Shown: positions 11,228 to 20,890, counted from the first letter of the stretch. The stretch: 64,000 nucleotides of DNA from Clostridium tepidiprofundi DSM 19306 (GCF_001594005.1 NZ_LTBA01000013.1:1-64000); one strand, 5' to 3'. The notes: generated from the letters alone by a model not told the origin. Translations and numbers: made by a program.

Positions 11228-12563
11228 TAGCTCCAAACAGGTAATATGAATCAGGGACTAGGCTTTAATCTCCAGTCTCCAGCTTATCTAATCCCAAATC
11301 CCTAGTCTCCAATCTCTAGTCAATTATACAGATTTGTAACTTGAAAACTAGCATCTATTTAAGAATAAGATTCTAGACACTAATATCTATCAAAGTCACA
11401 ATTTGCTTTGGCGACTGGTGATTGGCGATTAGTGACTTTTGTTTAGTCTCCAATCTCCAATCCCTAATCTCCAGCACAGATTTACCATTTGTATACCAGT
11501 ATCTGTTTTAGGTGCTAGAAATGAAGTAAGTTTGCTAGTCTGCTAGAGGGCTAGTCTGCTAGTGCAGATTCACAACTTGATTGCTATATACCTGCAATCA
11601 GCAAATGTTTTTTATATTGAATTTAATAAATTGCGTAGCAATTTTATCATTAGCTGGTAACTAGCCCACTGATAACTAGAAATCTTGTTTTAAAAGGGTG
11701 CTAGGTTAAAGCAAGTTTGCTAGTCGACCAGTCTGCTAGTGCAGATTCACAATTTGATTGCTATATACCTGCAATCAGCAAATGTTTTTTATATTGAATT
11801 TAATAAATTGTGTAGCAATTTTATCATTAACTGGTAACTAGCCCACTGATAACTAGAAATCTTGTTTTAAAAGGGTGCTAGGTTAAAGCAAGTTTGCTAG
11901 TCTGCTAGTGCAGATTTGGTATTTATACATCAGTATCTTATTAGGCACTAGGTACCATGAGATAAAACACGGTACTAGGTTTTAATCTCTAAACTAAGCC
12001 ACAATTTGCTTTGGTGACTGGTGATTGGCGATTAGCAACTTTTGTTTAGTCTCTAATCTCCAATCCCTAATCTCCAGCACAGATTTACCATTTGTATACC
12101 AGTATCTGTTTTAGGTGCTAGAAATGAAGTAAGTTTGCCAGTCGGCTAGAGTACTAGGCTACTAGTGCAGATTCACAACTTGATTACACATACTTACAAC
12201 CTGCAAATGCTTTATATTACATCTAAGAAATTGTGAAACAATTTATACCTTTACTAGCAAATTAGCCGACTTACAATCTATCATTTAAGAAATCGTGTAA
12301 CGATTTCAACATTAACTGGTAACTAGCCCACTGATAACTAGAAATCTTGTTTTAAAAAATTGCGTAGCAATTTCAACCTTAACTTGCCGCTAGCAACTAG
12401 TCAACTAACACTCTAGTCTTGAAGAAATTACACAGTAATTTCGAAACTAAAACCAGTAACTAGCCCACTAGAAAACTGACAATCTTGTTTAAAGAAATTG
12501 CATAGCAATTTCAACCTTTACTATTCTCCATTCACCATTCTCTATTTACAAGTTTTCTATTCA
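11228..12563 (+). repeat. CTAG-rich mosaic repeat block 2
   Basis: The block uses the same modules and polarity as block 1. A ~180-base sub-unit ending in GAAATCTTGTTTTAAAAGGG is duplicated at about 11520-11700 and 11700-11880. The hairpin AAATTGC-GTA-GCAATTT (11628-11644) is followed by variants GAAATTG-TGAAA-CAATTTA (12227-12245), GAAATCG-TGTAA-CGATTTC (12289-12307), GAAATTAC-ACA-GTAATTTC (12424-12442) and GAAATTGC-ATA-GCAATTTC (12494-12512). It ends with ACCTTTACTATTCTCCATTC. It lies upstream of porG and downstream of the nfnB terminator. No coding sequence is seen. Confidence 0.9.
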
Positions 12564-12674
12564 GATCTTTTCTGATATATCAGTTGTATATCAATACAAT
12601 ATTAATTATATATCTATCCATATATTATTGTCAATCAATTCTGAAAATAATGCGTAACATAAAAGTAAATTTTA

Positions 12675-12713
12675 AAGAGCATGAATCTTTGCATTGCAAA
12701 AATTCATGCTCTT
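12675..12713 (-). terminator. Terminator of nfnAB
   Basis: AAGAGCATGAAT and ATTCATGCTCTT form a near-perfect inverted repeat extended by TTTGCA/TGCAAA, some 20 bases after the nfnB stop. The U-run is weak, but the stem is very strong. Confidence 0.7.
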
Positions 12714-12731
12714 ATTTTGTCACTCATTCTA

Positions 12732-14123
12732 TTATTTATTTTTTAACATTTCATCTATTGCTTTTGCAGCTTTTTTACCTGCTCCCATAGCAAGAATAAC
12801 TGTTGCAGCTCCTGTTACAGCATCTCCTCCAGCATAAACTCTTTCTTTTGAAGTTACTGCTGTTTCTTCATCAGCCAAAATACATTTTCTGTTATTTATT
12901 TTAAGTCCTTCTGTTGTTGTATAAATCAATGGATTTGGTGAAGTACCAAGTGACATTATAACAGTATCCACATCAAGTATGAATTCAGAACCTTCTATTG
13001 CAACTGGTCTTCTTCTACCAGATTCATCTGCTTCACCAAGTTCCATTTTTACACATTTCATACCTTTTACCCAACCATTTTCATCTCCAATGATTTCAAC
13101 AGGGTTTGTTAATAAGTCAAATATTACTCCTTCTTCTTTAGCATGATGAACTTCTTCCACTCTTGCAGGTAGTTCTGCTTCTGATCTTCTGTATACTATG
13201 TGAACTTCTGCCCCAAGTCTTAAAGCAGTTCTTGCAGCATCCATAGCAACATTTCCACCACCAACAACAGCAACTTTTTTACCAACTTTTATTGGAGTAG
13301 CATATTCTTCTTTGAAAGCCTTCATTAGATTATTTCTTGTTAAAAATTCGTTTGCTGAGAATACTCCATTTAGATTTTCACCAGGTATTCCCATGAATTT
13401 TGGTAATCCAGCACCAGAACCAATAAATACCGCATCGAAATTTTCTTCTTGAAGCAACTGATCAACTGTAATTGTTCTTCCTATGATTACATTTGTCTCA
13501 ATTTTTACTCCTAATTTTTTTACATTTTCAATTTCATGCTTTACAACTGTGTCTTTTGGTAATCTAAATTCAGGAATTCCGTAAACCAATACTCCACCAG
13601 CTTTATGCAAAGCTTCGAATATAGTTACGTCATATCCTTCTTTAGCTAAATCTCCAGCACAAGTAAGTCCAGCTGGGCCACTTCCTATTACAGCTACTCT
13701 TTTACCGTTCTTTGGCTTAGTCTCAGAAAGATTAACATTATGCTCTCTTGACCAATCCGCTACAAATCTTTCAAGCTTACCAATTGCAACTGGTTCACCT
13801 TTTATGCCAAGTACACATTTACTTTCACATTGAACTTCTTGTGGACAAACCCTTCCACATACTGCTGGTAATGAACTATATTTTGCTATTACCTTTGCAG
13901 CTTCTTCGAATTCTCTATTTTTAACATGTTGAATGAATCCTGGAATATCTATTGATACTGGGCATTTTGTAACACATTGAGGATTTTTACAATTTAAGCA
14001 TCTTGAAGCTTCCTTAACTGCTTCTTCTTCTGTATATCCTAAACATACTTCTTCAAAATTCTTAGCTCTAACTTCTGGAGCTTGCTCTTTAATTGGAATT
14101 CTCTTCATTCTATCCACTGCCAT
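12732..14123 (-). CDS. nfnB: NADH-dependent ferredoxin:NADP+ oxidoreductase, NfnB (GltD-like) subunit
   Basis: NfnB is the large subunit of the electron-bifurcating transhydrogenase, which couples NADH and reduced ferredoxin to formation of NADPH. The 463 residues start with two cysteine clusters, CLNCKNPQCVTKCP and CGRVCPQEVQCESKC, for two [4Fe-4S]. Next come a FAD-binding GSGPAGLTCAGDLAKEG near residue 147 and a second nucleotide fold VVGGGNVAMDAARTALRLG. It resembles the glutamate synthase small subunit, but no large subunit is present and the partner gene 25 bases upstream is NfnA, which decides the call. The start follows AAGGAGG. Confidence 0.9.
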   Translation of the reverse strand: MAVDRMKRIPIKEQAPEVRAKNFEEVCLGYTEEEAVKEASRCLNCKNPQCVTKCPVSIDIPGFIQHVKNREFEEAAKVIAKYSSLPAVCGRVCPQEVQCESKCVLGIKGEPVAIGKLERFVADWSREHNVNLSETKPKNGKRVAVIGSGPAGLTCAGDLAKEGYDVTIFEALHKAGGVLVYGIPEFRLPKDTVVKHEIENVKKLGVKIETNVIIGRTITVDQLLQEENFDAVFIGSGAGLPKFMGIPGENLNGVFSANEFLTRNNLMKAFKEEYATPIKVGKKVAVVGGGNVAMDAARTALRLGAEVHIVYRRSEAELPARVEEVHHAKEEGVIFDLLTNPVEIIGDENGWVKGMKCVKMELGEADESGRRRPVAIEGSEFILDVDTVIMSLGTSPNPLIYTTTEGLKINNRKCILADEETAVTSKERVYAGGDAVTGAATVILAMGAGKKAAKAIDEMLKNK

Positions 14124-14148
14124 TACTATTCCTCCTTCACTAAATATC

Positions 14149-14985
14149 TTATTTATTCATGCATTCCTGTTCTTCTTTTTTATACATTGCACTTCTTCTC
14201 ATTGCTTCATCAAAATCAACTTTATGTCCATCAAATTCAGGACCGTCAACACAAGCAAAATATGTTTTTCCGCCTACAGTAACTCTGCATGCACCACACA
14301 TACCAGTACCATCAACCATTATAGGATTTAAACTTACTATTGTTTTTATTCCTAATTCCTCTGTAACCTTGCAAACAAATTTCATCATTATCATAGGTCC
14401 AATCGCTACAACTAGGTCATATTTTTTGCCTTGCTTGTTAACCAAATCTAAAATCAAATCAGTAACTCTACCATTAAATCCATATGTTCCATCATCTGTT
14501 GCTGGATATACATTACCTGCTACTTCTTTCATTTCTTCTTCTAATATCAATAATTCTTTTGTTCTTGCACCAATTATTACGTCTGCTTTAACACCATGTT
14601 TGTTTAACCATTTTACCTGTGGATATACTGGTGCTGTACCTACCCCACCTGCAACAAATAGTATATTTTTCTTCTTCAATTCTTCTATTTCTTCATGAAT
14701 AAATTCTGAAGCTTGTCCTAATGGGCCTACGAAATCATATATGAAATCTCCCTTTTCATAATCCATTAATTTTCTAGTTGAACATCCAATAGCTTGAATA
14801 ACAATTGTAACAGTTCCTTTTTCAATGTCATAATCACAAATTGTTAATGGTATTCTTTCACCCTCTTCATCTAATCTTATAATTACAAATTGTCCTGGTT
14901 TTGCAGATTTAGCTACTCTTGGTGCTTCAATATCCATTAAGAATATCTGAGGAGCTAATTGTCTTTTTTCTACAATCTTAAACAT
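14149..14985 (-). CDS. nfnA: NADH-dependent ferredoxin:NADP+ oxidoreductase, NfnA subunit
   Basis: NfnA is the small subunit of the bifurcating transhydrogenase and resembles the electron-transfer subunit of dihydroorotate dehydrogenase (PyrK). The 278 residues have an N-terminal FAD domain (residues 1-95, with RIPLTICDYD), a NAD domain with FVAGGVGTAPVYPQ near 107, and a C-terminal [2Fe-2S] site with GTGMCGACRV and FACVDGPEFDG. The start at 14985 follows AAGGAGG. TATAAT (minus strand, 15037-15042) is a likely -10 box. The sequence just before the ribosome site, TTTGAAAGAAAATAA, resembles a MITE end. Repeat block 3 and the glycine riboswitch lie upstream. Confidence 0.9.
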   Translation of the reverse strand: MFKIVEKRQLAPQIFLMDIEAPRVAKSAKPGQFVIIRLDEEGERIPLTICDYDIEKGTVTIVIQAIGCSTRKLMDYEKGDFIYDFVGPLGQASEFIHEEIEELKKKNILFVAGGVGTAPVYPQVKWLNKHGVKADVIIGARTKELLILEEEMKEVAGNVYPATDDGTYGFNGRVTDLILDLVNKQGKKYDLVVAIGPMIMMKFVCKVTEELGIKTIVSLNPIMVDGTGMCGACRVTVGGKTYFACVDGPEFDGHKVDFDEAMRRSAMYKKEEQECMNK

Positions 14986-15044
14986 ATCTGTTCCTCCTTA
15001 TATATTATTTTCTTTCAAAATATGTATTTTATTTATATTATAAT

Positions 15045-16595
15045 CACAGTACAAATTTGTTATTTGTATGTCAGTATCTGTTTACAAGTTCTAGCTTTTA
15101 ATATCTAGCTAAGTCACAATCAGCTTTAGCAACTAGCGATTGGTGATTAGTAACTTTTGTTTAGTCTCCAGTCTCCAATCCCTAATCTCCAATAGAAATT
15201 TGTGACTTGACAACCAGCATCTTATTAGGTACTAGGTGCTAGGAATCAGGTTCTAGGTTCTAGGTCAAATCAAGTTTGCTAGGGTGCTAGAGGGCTAGTC
15301 GGCTAGTACAGATTCAGCATCTACTCATCAGTATCTGCTTAAAAACAAGGTGCTAGGTTTTAATCTCTAAACTAAGTCACAATTTGCTCTAGCGACTGGT
15401 GATTGGTGATTAGTAACTTTTGTTTAGTCTTCAATCCCTAATCTCCAATAGAAATTTGTGACTTGACAACCAGCATCTTATTAGGTACTAGGAGCTAAAA
15501 CAAGGTACTAGGTGCTAGGTGCTAGGAATCAAGTTCTAGGTTATAGGTCAAATCAAGTTTGCTAGGGTGCTAGAGGGCTAGTCGGCTAATACAGATTCAG
15601 CATCTACTCATCAGTATCTGCTTAAAAACAAGGTGCTAGGTTTTAATCTCTAATTAAGTCACAATCAGCTTTAGCAACTAGCGATTGGTGATTAGTAACT
15701 TTTGTTTAGTCTCCAGTCTCCAATCCCTAATCTCCAATAGAAATTTGTGACTTGACAACCAGCATCTTATTAGGTACTAGGTGCTAGGAATCAGGTTCTA
15801 GGTTCTAGGTTCTAGGTCAAATCAAGTTTGCTAGGGTGCTAGAGGGCTAGTCGGCTAGTACAGATTCAGCATCTACTCATCAGTATCTGCTTAAAAACAA
15901 GGTGCTAGGTTTTAATCTCTAAACTAAGTCACAATTTGCTCTAGCGACTGGTGATTGGTGATTAGTAACTTTTGTTTAGTCTTCAATCCCTAATCTCCAA
16001 TAGAAATTTGTGACTTGACAGCTAGCAACTATTTAAGAACAAAATTTAAATATTAATATCCATCAAAGTCACAATCTGTTTGGGTTACTGGTGACTCGTG
16101 ATTAGTGACTTTTGTTTAGTCCCCAGTCTCTAATATAAATTTGCAATTTAAAAACTAGTATCTTATTAGGTCAAGTTTGCCAGTTTGCCAGAGTACTAGG
16201 CTGCTAGTGCAGATTCACAACTTGATTGCACATACTTACAACCTGCAAATGCTTTATATTACATCTAAGAAATTGTGAAACAATTTATACCTTTACTAGC
16301 AAATTAGCCGACTTACAATCTATCATTTAAGAAATCGTGTAACAATTTCATCATTAACTAAAACTAACCCACTGGTAACTAAAAGTTTAATTCTAGCCTC
16401 GAAAAAATTACACAGTAATTTCGAAATTAACTCGCCAACTAGTAACTAACAACCTAGCTCGTTTCATTCAAGAAATCGTGTAACGATTTCAAACATTAGC
16501 TAGCAACTGGCCCACTAGAAAACTAACAGCCTTGTTTAAAGAAATTGCGCAGCAATTTCAACCTTTACTATTCCTTATTCTCTATTCTCTATATA
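15045..16595 (+). repeat. CTAG-rich mosaic repeat block 3 (higher-order ~550-bp repeat)
   Basis: The left part alternates two related units, seen by GTCACAATCAGCTTTAGC at 15112 and 15658 and GTCACAATTTGCTCTAGC at about 15377 and 15927. The pair is repeated at a ~550-base period, a higher-order repeat. The right part has the hairpin module, for example GAAATTAC-ACA-GTAATTTC near 16408 and GAAATTGC-GCA-GCAATTTC at 16541-16559. It ends with ACCTTTACTATTCC and CTCTATTCTCTATA. It separates the glycine riboswitch terminator from nfnA. No coding sequence is seen. Confidence 0.9.
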
Positions 16596-16714
16596 TTGTT
16601 TCCAATACCACGTAAACCATTCTTTTTTTCAACAGTATGGTATATCAAAACAGTTATTCTTTTGTTTGTGTTTCTATTTTTTTCATATTTATCAAATCTA
16701 ATCAATATTCAGCC

Positions 16715-16765
16715 AAAAAATTACAGGGAGCAAACAGCAATCACAAGTATGCTATTTGCTCCCTG
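16715..16765 (-). terminator. Terminator/expression platform of the glycine riboswitch
   Basis: On the minus strand ACAGGGAGCAAATAGCA pairs with TGCTGTTTGCTCCCTGT around a short loop, followed by AATTTTTT. The first CAGGG of the stem is also the 3' strand of the closing helix of the second aptamer, so aptamer and terminator exclude each other, as expected of a glycine-ON switch. Confidence 0.8.
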
Positions 16766-16960
16766 TCCTTTTATCTGAAAGTTTCCTCAGAGGATTATAT
16801 CCCTACTGAGTTTCTTCTTCGATGCTCAATTTAATGAGTCTCTCCAGGGGTGTGTCAGATTATTGTTTAAAACCTGAAAGCTTCTGAATAAATATATAGC
16901 AAATTTATTCTTTTCTTCTTCGGTAATCCTAAAAGGATATCTCCAATAACCCTCATCCAC
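16758..16960 (-). ncRNA. Tandem glycine riboswitch (orphan)
   Basis: Read on the minus strand, the first aptamer has TTATTGGAGATATCC, ATTACCGAAGAAG and AGCTTTCAGG, closed by TTATTG pairing with CAATAA. A short linker leads to the second aptamer with CCCCTGGAGAGACTC, GCATCGAAGAAG, AACTTTCAGATAAAAGG and ACAGGG. GGAGA, CCGAAG, CUUUCAGG and AAAAGGAC are the conserved glycine aptamer elements, and the two-aptamer layout is typical. A promoter TTGACT-15-TATAAA (17019-16993) lies between it and the adh stop. No glycine gene follows. Transcription would enter repeat block 3, and the next gene is nfnA, 1.7 kb on. Confidence 0.88.
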
Positions 16961-17067
16961 CATTATTAAATTTTATACCATGTTAAAATAATTTTATACT
17001 TATATTGCTGTATAGTCAATATCAATTTTGAAAATTCTATAATTTTATTGTTAACAACATTTACTAT

Positions 17068-18234
17068 TTAGAAATCTACTTTTTCACCAGTAAATGTGCA
17101 AGTAAATATTTTTTTCATTTCATCTACAGTTACTTTTCTTGGGTTTGAACCTGTACAAGCATCTTTAACTGCATTTTCTGCAATGAAATCAAGTTTTTCA
17201 TTAAATTGTTCTTCTGTAATACCGTATTCTTTTAAAGTGAAAGGAATATTCATCTTTTTGTTCATTTCTCTTATCATGTCAGTTAAAGAATCTATTAATT
17301 CTTCATCATTGTTGCCTTTAAGTCCAAGATTTCTAGCAATTTCTGCATATCTTTCGCCACATGCTTTTTTATTGAAATCGATTACATATGGTAGGAATAT
17401 AGCATTTGCACATCCATGAGGAATATGGAATACTGCTCCTGTCTTGTGAGCCATACTATGAGTTATTCCAAGCAATGCATTTGAAAATGCCATACCAGCA
17501 AGACATTGTGCAATATGCATTTCTGATTTAGCTTCTTTATCGCCTTCAAAAGATTTAATTAAATTTTCTTTTACCATAACTATAGCTTTCATTGCTAGAG
17601 GATCTGAGAATGCAGATCTTAATCCTGCTACATAAGCTTCAATGGCATGTGTTAATGCATCCATTCCTGTATGAGCAACTAGTTTAGGTGGCATTGTTGA
17701 AGCGATTTCTGGATCAACAATTGCAATATCTGGTGTTAAATTAAAATCAGCTAAAGGATATTTTATTCCTTTTTCATAATCTGTTATTACAGAGAAAGCT
17801 GTAACCTCAGTAGCTGTACCACTTGTTGATGGAATAGCTACAAATTTTGCTTTTTGTCTTAATTCAGGAAGTCCAAATGGAACTATCGCCTTTTCAAATG
17901 TAAAATCAGGATATTCATAGAAAATCCACATAGCTTTAGCAGCATCAATCGGAGAACCTCCACCTATTGCTATTATCCAATCAGGTTCAAATTCTCTCAT
18001 CAAAGAAGCACCCTTCATAACTGTTTCAACAGATGGATCTGGTTCAACTCCATCTATTAATTTAGTCTCCATGCCAGCTTCTTTTAAGTAATCCATAACT
18101 TTATCTAAAAATCCAAATCTTCTCATAGAGCTTCCACCAGTTACAACTACTGCCTTCTTACCTTTTAATTCCTTTAAAACCTCTAAAGAATTTTCTCCAA
18201 AATAAATGTCTCTTGGTAATGTAAATCTGTTCAT
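17068..18234 (-). CDS. Iron-containing alcohol dehydrogenase
   Basis: This is a group III, Fe(II)-dependent NAD(P)H alcohol dehydrogenase of 388 residues. Residues ~80-110 carry the nucleotide-binding IGGGSPIDAAKAMW. The metal ligands are expected in GMDALTHAIEAYV and GITHSMAHKTGAVFHIPHG, with the second region holding two of the histidines. The ATG at 18234 follows GGAGGG. A sigma-54 promoter and paired upstream sites, with the sigma-54 activator gene next door, suggest that adh is the activator's target. The substrate could be a short alcohol, or 4-hydroxybutyrate; sequence alone does not settle it. Confidence 0.88.
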   Translation of the reverse strand: MNRFTLPRDIYFGENSLEVLKELKGKKAVVVTGGSSMRRFGFLDKVMDYLKEAGMETKLIDGVEPDPSVETVMKGASLMREFEPDWIIAIGGGSPIDAAKAMWIFYEYPDFTFEKAIVPFGLPELRQKAKFVAIPSTSGTATEVTAFSVITDYEKGIKYPLADFNLTPDIAIVDPEIASTMPPKLVAHTGMDALTHAIEAYVAGLRSAFSDPLAMKAIVMVKENLIKSFEGDKEAKSEMHIAQCLAGMAFSNALLGITHSMAHKTGAVFHIPHGCANAIFLPYVIDFNKKACGERYAEIARNLGLKGNNDEELIDSLTDMIREMNKKMNIPFTLKEYGITEEQFNEKLDFIAENAVKDACTGSNPRKVTVDEMKKIFTCTFTGEKVDF

Positions 18235-18362
18235 TTTGTTACCCTCCATAATAAAATATTTTTAACAATTTTCTGTTATTATGATAGCCATAATAATAAG
18301 TGAACCCATTTTATTATTCTCCACTAAAATAAGTGTTTAATTTAATATCACTTATTAATACA

Positions 18363-18379
18363 AGCAATCCTCATGCCAA
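18363..18379 (-). promoter_or_regulatory. Sigma-54 (-24/-12) promoter of the alcohol dehydrogenase gene
   Basis: The minus strand reads TTGGCATGAGGATTGCT. It has GG, ten bases, then GC, the invariant spacing of sigma-54 promoters, and matches the YTGGCACG-N4-TTGCW consensus with one change. It lies about 130 bases before the adh start. Confidence 0.88.
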
Positions 18380-18439
18380 TTTTGATATTAATTTAACAAA
18401 TTCTATGTTCAACATATGAAATATATATAATATTTGTTC

Positions 18440-18516
18440 TTACACAAAGTATTTGAAAGGAAATAAGAATTTAAAGATGCTACGTATATTTTGTATTAAA
18501 CAAAAGAGACAGGTTT
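18440..18516. mobile_element. Decayed MITE half
   Basis: GTATTTGAAAGGAAATAAGA followed by AAAGATGC-ACGTATATTTTGT matches the left half of the local MITE (29862-29925) with several changes. It sits between the sigma-54 promoter and the activator sites, adding spacer length. Confidence 0.55.
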
Positions 18517-18551
18517 AAGACAGGTTTCAAAGATAATAAACTATATAGTTT

Positions 18552-18602
18552 TGTCCTATTTTATGACACTTGTACAATAGACACTTGTCACAAAATAGGA
18601 CA
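18552..18602. promoter_or_regulatory. Paired activator-binding sites (TGTC-N9-GACA x2)
   Basis: TGTCCTATTTTATGACA (18552-18568) and TGTCACAAAATAGGACA (18586-18602) are inverted copies of each other with one mismatch, and each is itself a TGTC-N9-GACA dyad. Their starts are 34 bases apart, close to three helical turns. They lie 170-240 bases upstream of the -24/-12 promoter, where an enhancer-binding protein would bind. Confidence 0.75.
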
Positions 18603-18637
18603 GTGTTAAATTTTATGACAGTATAATTGATATATTT

Positions 18638-20821
18638 TTAACCAGTATTTTCTATGCAATATCTTTTCATTTTTAGATATAATGTATTTCTACTTATTCC
18701 TAAGATTTTTGCCGATTTTGATATATTCCATTTATATTTTTTAAGAACAGCATAAATCGCTCTTTTTTCTAGTTCTTCAAGATTACACAAGTATATATCA
18801 TCTGTATTTACATTTTTAATATAATAACATTTTCCAATATTATTTATATCTTTATTATTTATATCTTTATTATTTATATCTTCATTATTCATATTTTCAC
18901 TATTTATATTTTCACTATTTATATTTTCACTATTTATATTTTCACTATTTATATTTTCACTATTTATATTCTCATCATAATTTATATTTCCATTACTATT
19001 TATGTTTTTACTATTTATACTTCCATTATTATTTATATTTCCATTACTATTTATGTTTTCATGATTGTTTACGCCTTTATAATAACTTCTATTTCGAATA
19101 TTATTCATATACTTAATGTCAAATTTATTTTCAATATTAAATGTAGTATTTCCTCCAAGATTTACGACATTTTCAATAAAATTTTCTAGTTCTCTTATAT
19201 TTCCTGGCCAATCATAGTTCATTATTTTATTCATAAGATTTTCAGAAATATTTGGTATGGGCTTGTTTAGCTTTTTTGCTTTTGTTTTTAGAAAATGTTC
19301 AATAATCACTTTGATATCTTCTCTTCTTTCTCTTAAAGGAGGTATAGTTATTGGTATTACAATTAATCTATAATATAAATCTTCTCTAAATGTCCCCTTA
19401 TTTATTTCTTCTTTTAAATCTTTATTTGTAGCAGCAATTATTCTAACATTAACAGGTATTATTTTGCTTCCACCTACTCTTGTTATATATCCTTCCTGAA
19501 GCACTCTTAACAAATTTACCTGCATATCTAATGGCATTTCTCCAATTTCGTCTAAAAATAAAGTACCTCCATTTGCTAGTTCGAATTTTCCTGGTCTTCC
19601 ACCTTTTTTAGCACCAGTAAATGCACCATACTCATATCCAAACAATTCACTTTCTATTAAATTCTTAGGAATAGCACCACAGTTTACAGCAACAAATGGT
19701 TTTTCAGCCCTTAAACTGTGATTGTGAATTGATTGTGCTAAAATCTCTTTTCCTGTTCCACTTTCTCCTTGTATTAATACCGTTGAAGGACTATCTGCTA
19801 TATCTTTTGCAAAGCTTATTATTCTTTTCATACTGTCACATTTATAAATATAATCATCAAAAGTGTATCTTGCTCTCATAGCAGTATATTTATTTACTAG
19901 ATTTAATATTCTTTGTATTTCATTCATTACTAATACCAATCCAACCAAATTTCCCTCTTCATCTTTTATTGGATTAACACTCAAACTGAATTTACCAATA
20001 TCCTTGAATATAACTTCTTCATTCTCATATTTTTTGCCAAGTTTAATATGCTTTATTATATTATTCCAATTTGAAATCATATTTTTAACTGGTTTATATA
20101 AAATTCCATTTTCATTACGCTTAAGCATTCTACACGCTGTTGTGTTGCAATTTTGTATTATTCCTTCAATATCAACAGCCAAAACACCATATGATATTGA
20201 ATTCATTATGGTATTAGTAAATAAATATGATTTTAATAACTCCTTTTGAACACTTTCGATTTTGAGCTGATTTTCAATGGACATTACTGCTGCAACTGCA
20301 AGTCCAAGTGTGTGTGGATGAACCTCATGACTGTGTCCTGTTAAATTTAATGTACCTATTATATTACCATTATTATCATGTATAGGTGCTGCTGAACATG
20401 TCCATCTATGATATGCATTTATAAAGTGCTCTTTAGCTGATATTTGTATGGGTAAATCTTCCTTTATAGCTGTACCCATAGCATTAGTCCCAATACTTTT
20501 TTCATCCATGTATGCTCCCACTATCATGTTTAACTCTTCTGCCGCATACATAACATTTTTATCACCAATTATATACAATATGCACCCGTCTTTATCGGTC
20601 AATATTATTAAAAAACCAGAGCCTTTTAGTATATCATATAGATTCTTTATGAATGGTGTTGCTATTCTTATCAATTCTTGATTTTTTTTGATATTAAGAG
20701 ATATCTCACTACCTTTTAATATCTTTTTTGATTCCACTCTTTCTTTTTCTATTCCATATTTTAAAGACCTCTCATGAGATTTTCTTATTATTTCATCATG
20801 AAGTTCTTTTGTGTAAGGCAT
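18638..20821 (-). CDS. Sigma-54-dependent transcriptional activator (AcoR-like, GAF-PAS-AAA+-HTH)
   Basis: A 727-residue enhancer-binding protein that activates sigma-54 RNA polymerase. The order is: an AcoR-like GAF region (~1-195, with SIGTNAMGTAI and RWTCSAAPIHD), a PAS domain (~205-310), and an AAA+ domain (~330-565). The AAA+ domain has Walker A GESGTGKE, GAFTGA for sigma-54 contact and GGTLFLDEIGEMP. A Fis-type helix-turn-helix lies at the end (SKSAKILGISRNTLYLKMK). Between AAA+ and helix-turn-helix is an asparagine-rich tandem repeat unlike the family norm. The start follows AAGGATGTG. The likely target is the adjacent alcohol dehydrogenase; the inducer is unknown. Confidence 0.93.
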   Translation of the reverse strand: MPYTKELHDEIIRKSHERSLKYGIEKERVESKKILKGSEISLNIKKNQELIRIATPFIKNLYDILKGSGFLIILTDKDGCILYIIGDKNVMYAAEELNMIVGAYMDEKSIGTNAMGTAIKEDLPIQISAKEHFINAYHRWTCSAAPIHDNNGNIIGTLNLTGHSHEVHPHTLGLAVAAVMSIENQLKIESVQKELLKSYLFTNTIMNSISYGVLAVDIEGIIQNCNTTACRMLKRNENGILYKPVKNMISNWNNIIKHIKLGKKYENEEVIFKDIGKFSLSVNPIKDEEGNLVGLVLVMNEIQRILNLVNKYTAMRARYTFDDYIYKCDSMKRIISFAKDIADSPSTVLIQGESGTGKEILAQSIHNHSLRAEKPFVAVNCGAIPKNLIESELFGYEYGAFTGAKKGGRPGKFELANGGTLFLDEIGEMPLDMQVNLLRVLQEGYITRVGGSKIIPVNVRIIAATNKDLKEEINKGTFREDLYYRLIVIPITIPPLRERREDIKVIIEHFLKTKAKKLNKPIPNISENLMNKIMNYDWPGNIRELENFIENVVNLGGNTTFNIENKFDIKYMNNIRNRSYYKGVNNHENINSNGNINNNGSINSKNINSNGNINYDENINSENINSENINSENINSENINSENMNNEDINNKDINNKDINNIGKCYYIKNVNTDDIYLCNLEELEKRAIYAVLKKYKWNISKSAKILGISRNTLYLKMKRYCIENTG
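18836..19066 (-). repeat. 15-bp in-frame tandem repeat encoding NINSE in the activator's linker
   Basis: The unit TATTTATATTTTCAC (plus strand) is repeated five times almost perfectly around 18891-18965, flanked by decayed relatives. The encoded pentapeptide is NINSE, then DINNK variants; upstream the pattern is NINSNG. About 75 residues of the linker between the AAA+ and DNA-binding domains come from it. Because the unit is a multiple of three, copy changes keep the frame. Confidence 0.9.
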
Positions 20822-20837
20822 AATTTCACATCCTTAT

Positions 20838-20877
20838 ATTAGGCATTTTCAAAAATAACTTTTCTTTCAAATTACTT
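20838..20877. mobile_element. Collapsed MITE (both ends, no middle)
   Basis: TAGGCATTTTCAAAAATAAC is joined directly to TTTTCTTTCAAAT, the two terminal repeats of the local MITE with the core lost. It is directly upstream of the activator gene. Confidence 0.6.
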
Positions 20878-20890
20878 AAAAATATTCTAC

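Noticed and set aside
12732-14123. Glutamate synthase small subunit
   Set aside because: No large subunit is present, and the neighbouring NfnA gene fits the transhydrogenase.
18250-18290. Rex operator before the alcohol dehydrogenase
   Set aside because: TTAACAATTTTCTGTTA has the half-sites turned outward, unlike the Rex consensus.
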